Below are positions 35,528 to 37,559 of a stretch of 37,559 nt of DNA, in pieces. The translations under genes and the position numbers were made by a program. Numbering within the stretch: position 1 is the first letter of the stretch; every line of letters starts with the position of its first letter. This stretch comes from Saccoglossus kowalevskii (taxonomy: Eukaryota > Hemichordata > Enteropneusta > Harrimaniidae), in the NCBI RefSeq assembly GCF_000003605.2, contig NW_003112966.1:136047-173605 (forward strand), in the 5' to 3' direction. The notes below the pieces were generated by a model that did not search any database, was not told the DNA's origin, and worked only from the letters and a program-made list of their open reading frames with translations.

Positions 35528-36739
35528 GCTTGTACGTTTCCCACTCGGCTGAACGTTTTTTTTCTCGCAGCAATCCTATGCAAACTTTTGAATATGACAC
35601 TTGTTGTTTTTATTGTTAAGTTATTTATTTATGCATTGGTTTGATAAGTTATTTTATTTATCAATGTCCCACAGGTGTATTTGAATGGGAGTGTGAAGTC
35701 TGTAAAACTTCATATTTATATCTATGCCGAGGGTTTTGTATATAGAAATTCGACCTATTTGTAATGCATTGTGGGATATTATAATGCATTTCGGGAGTTT
35801 GTAATGCACTGTGGGAGTGTCTGTCTCCGAATAATCACTATGATAGTTACAGACTATAACCAGGCAGTGATGACGTCGCACAACTTGATCTAGATATTTT
35901 AGAACACATGCAGTGGTTCTTTTCGTATATTACTTTATTTTATTTCAGCATTTATATTTGTACCTCACGGCGGTTGCTTTCCGGGATAGAAATGTTTAGT
36001 GCATGTCACTTGCGACAGCTGATGCCGTGAACGAGTGCTACGTATTTTGTAGAAATAGGGTATGAATACAAACTATCAACACGATGAATTACGGCTGAAA
36101 ATACCCCATATCAACATACACATACATGTTGATTATTTTATATTTGAAAAAAAATGTGTCACGTCTTACTATTGTTGGTCAGACGTTTTTTGTGTGGACG
36201 TTTTTCTACTACAAGCGTTGATGTACATTAATGGAGATCGAACAAAAAAAAACAACGCTACTAATATCAGTGAAGAACACGCAATATTGAAAGATGTACT
36301 GTATATATATATATTTTGAATTCCGTTTCTGGAAATATTAATAACAATGCAACCGTTTTAGGGTTGTGAACAATATACTATTTTAAAGAACCTTATTTTA
36401 CTTTTTTTCCTTCCATGACCCATCATTCATTTCTTCGTAATGGTGCTATTTTTAGACAGTTATAACTAATATTGGCTAACGTTTTATTCTTTTGTCATGT
36501 AACCGTTATTTATTCAGATTCGTTTTATAGCGTATAATTGTAAGTATGTGTTAAATTTTAATAATTCAAAATCAATAATAATATTGGAAATTATATAATT
36601 TGTATTCCTGTGTTTTAATTATCTCCACCCGAACCACGTGCAACATTTCCTCACTCTGCCCGTCAAATGTGCCATTCGTTTACAACATAGAATCTCACTC
36701 GTAATCTAAAATATTTAAATTAGACCGTAACTGACCACT
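35528..36739. other. Gene C 3' flank
   Basis: 3' UTR and downstream DNA. At 35759-35818 there are three units of about 20 bp built on TAATGCATTGTGGGA or TAATGCACTGTGGGA. The 85-codon frame at 36062-36319 is low-complexity and not called. No other gene signal. Confidence 0.5.
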
Positions 36740-36908
36740 GATGTATCAGTCTAGTGAAAAACATGCAGTTGCGAGGTATACTATTATTTTCGACAGCACC
36801 TCTTGCCATTGGAGGTAGACACTGCATATACTTACGACAAGTTCTCGTTTATCCTTCGCTGAAGATCATAATTTTGTGTTGCATTCATACCTTGTACATA
36901 CTGGTAAT
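36740..36908 (-). pseudogene. Inverted partial copy of the gag-like fragment
   Basis: 36787-36843 is the reverse complement of 37213-37268 with about six differences. Read on the minus strand it encodes the same CLPPM...RGAVE core. Similarity fades toward 36908 and 36760. It is therefore a second, degraded piece of the element at the right edge, in opposite orientation, about 370 bp away. Confidence 0.75.
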
Positions 36909-37044
36909 ACTGCTGTCAGTCAAGTGAATATCGTGCTGTGAATGTCATATCCTAGATCATAAACCCGAGCAAGACAGGGAAATGAGTCTGATTCAAAGAT
37001 ATTCGCAAAATAGGGACACATTATTCGACCTGGACTGAGCCAGT

Positions 37045-37559
37045 ATGCAACTTGATAAGATACATCGTTTGAAGAAATCAACAGCTTCATATGGCGATCA
37101 TCTTACCAGAGTCTACACTGAGATAGACAGTATAATGTCCACAAAGGCAGCATACCATGAAGTAAGCAAGAAAAGATGTGCTCTTGAGAAAATATTCAAC
37201 TCGTATAAAAAAAACTTGTCGTGAATATATGCTGTGTCTACCTCCAATGGAAAGAGGTGCTGTCGAAAGTGAATACGAGGTTGAACTTGAAAGAAAGGAG
37301 TATTTTGATCAGGGACACAGAGAATGGGTATTCCAAACAATGGAGTCAGCTGGCCCAAAGGAAGAGATAGACGACCAAATAAAAGACGCATTGGAACATA
37401 GATTTCTCTTGGAAAGGAAAGTTCACATGCCAACTCTAACCACAGAGCCAAATGCCTCGGTTGATTCACACACTTCGTCTTGGCCTCGACTCCCACAAGA
37501 AAACAAGACAAATCCATGGGATACTGGCAAGAGAGAATTTTTGGATGTGGATACTGAGG
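37045..37559 (+). pseudogene. Retrotransposon gag-like fragment, runs off the window
   Basis: An ATG frame at 37045-37224 encodes a helical Lys/Glu-rich piece (LTRVYTEIDS, then KRCALEKIF) ending at TGA. A second frame, open from about 37166 to the window end, continues with EYMLCLPPMERGAVE, then an acidic helical stretch and a Ser/Thr/Pro/Asn-rich segment. The two frames overlap at an A8 run (37207-37214), so either a frameshift or a sequencing error separates them. The helical arrangement resembles the N-terminal gag region of BEL/Pao-type LTR elements (DUF1759-like); no protease, RT or LTR is within the window. Family call tentative. Confidence 0.45.

Noticed and set aside
35371-35583. Minus-strand ORF of 70 codons
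   Set aside because: Antisense shadow of the last exon of gene C.
1-37559. CRISPR array, bacterial operon or phage genes
   Set aside because: No regularly spaced repeats with unique spacers, no Shine-Dalgarno-led gene runs; introns and transposons show animal DNA.

Overview
The window looks like animal nuclear DNA: AT-rich, gene-poor, with short exons, GT-AG introns, no operons and many degraded transposons. One N-run gap lies at 11349-11651. The repeat style and gene families suggest a marine invertebrate (hemichordate, cephalochordate or lophotrochozoan), but the sequence alone does not settle the species.

The main content is three spliced genes of the dispanin / CD225 family, the family that includes vertebrate IFITM proteins. 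Gene A is on the minus strand (exons from 12040 down to 7779). Gene B is on the plus strand (14033-16265) and is head-to-head with A. Gene C is on the plus strand (30991-35527). Where readable, all three share one exon plan: a very short ATG exon ending in phase 1, a variable N-terminal exon, an exon carrying the first CD225 hydrophobic segment (phase 0 at both ends), and a last exon starting in phase 0 with a conserved Gly-Asp and the second membrane segment. Gene A's N-terminal exon cannot be seen and probably lies in the gap. Gene B carries PPAYTTI near its N terminus, the same overlapping PPxY + YxxPhi layout that IFITM3 uses for NEDD4 ubiquitination and AP-2 endocytosis. A fourth gene, D (minus, 30391 to at least 27668), is an unrecognised helical protein rebuilt from four phase-compatible exons. 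It is head-to-head with C, with 599 bp between the start codons.

Region by region: 1-5120 has no gene I can support, only repeat and LTR-like blocks and a CTCF-like site. 5122-6325 is a 1.2-kb element with long terminal inverted repeats. 7779-12040 is gene A, with tandem repeats in its last intron. 12041-14032 is the A/B intergenic region, with a CLEAR-type palindrome close to gene A, a CRE close to gene B and an orphan ORF. 14033-16265 is gene B. 16266-24020 is a repeat-rich desert with hairpins, a minisatellite and a palindromic element. 24025-25604 holds a fold-back element, a broken pogo/Tigger transposase and a retroposon-tail-like block. 27382-27642 is a hAT transposase tail. 27668-30391 is gene D, and 30991-35527 is gene C. 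The right edge (36740-37559) is a retrotransposon gag-like fragment with an inverted partial copy beside it.

Working view (inference): a small cluster of IFITM-like membrane proteins in an invertebrate, some possibly with endocytic and ubiquitin-ligase motifs, arranged as two divergent gene pairs and broken up by mobile elements.
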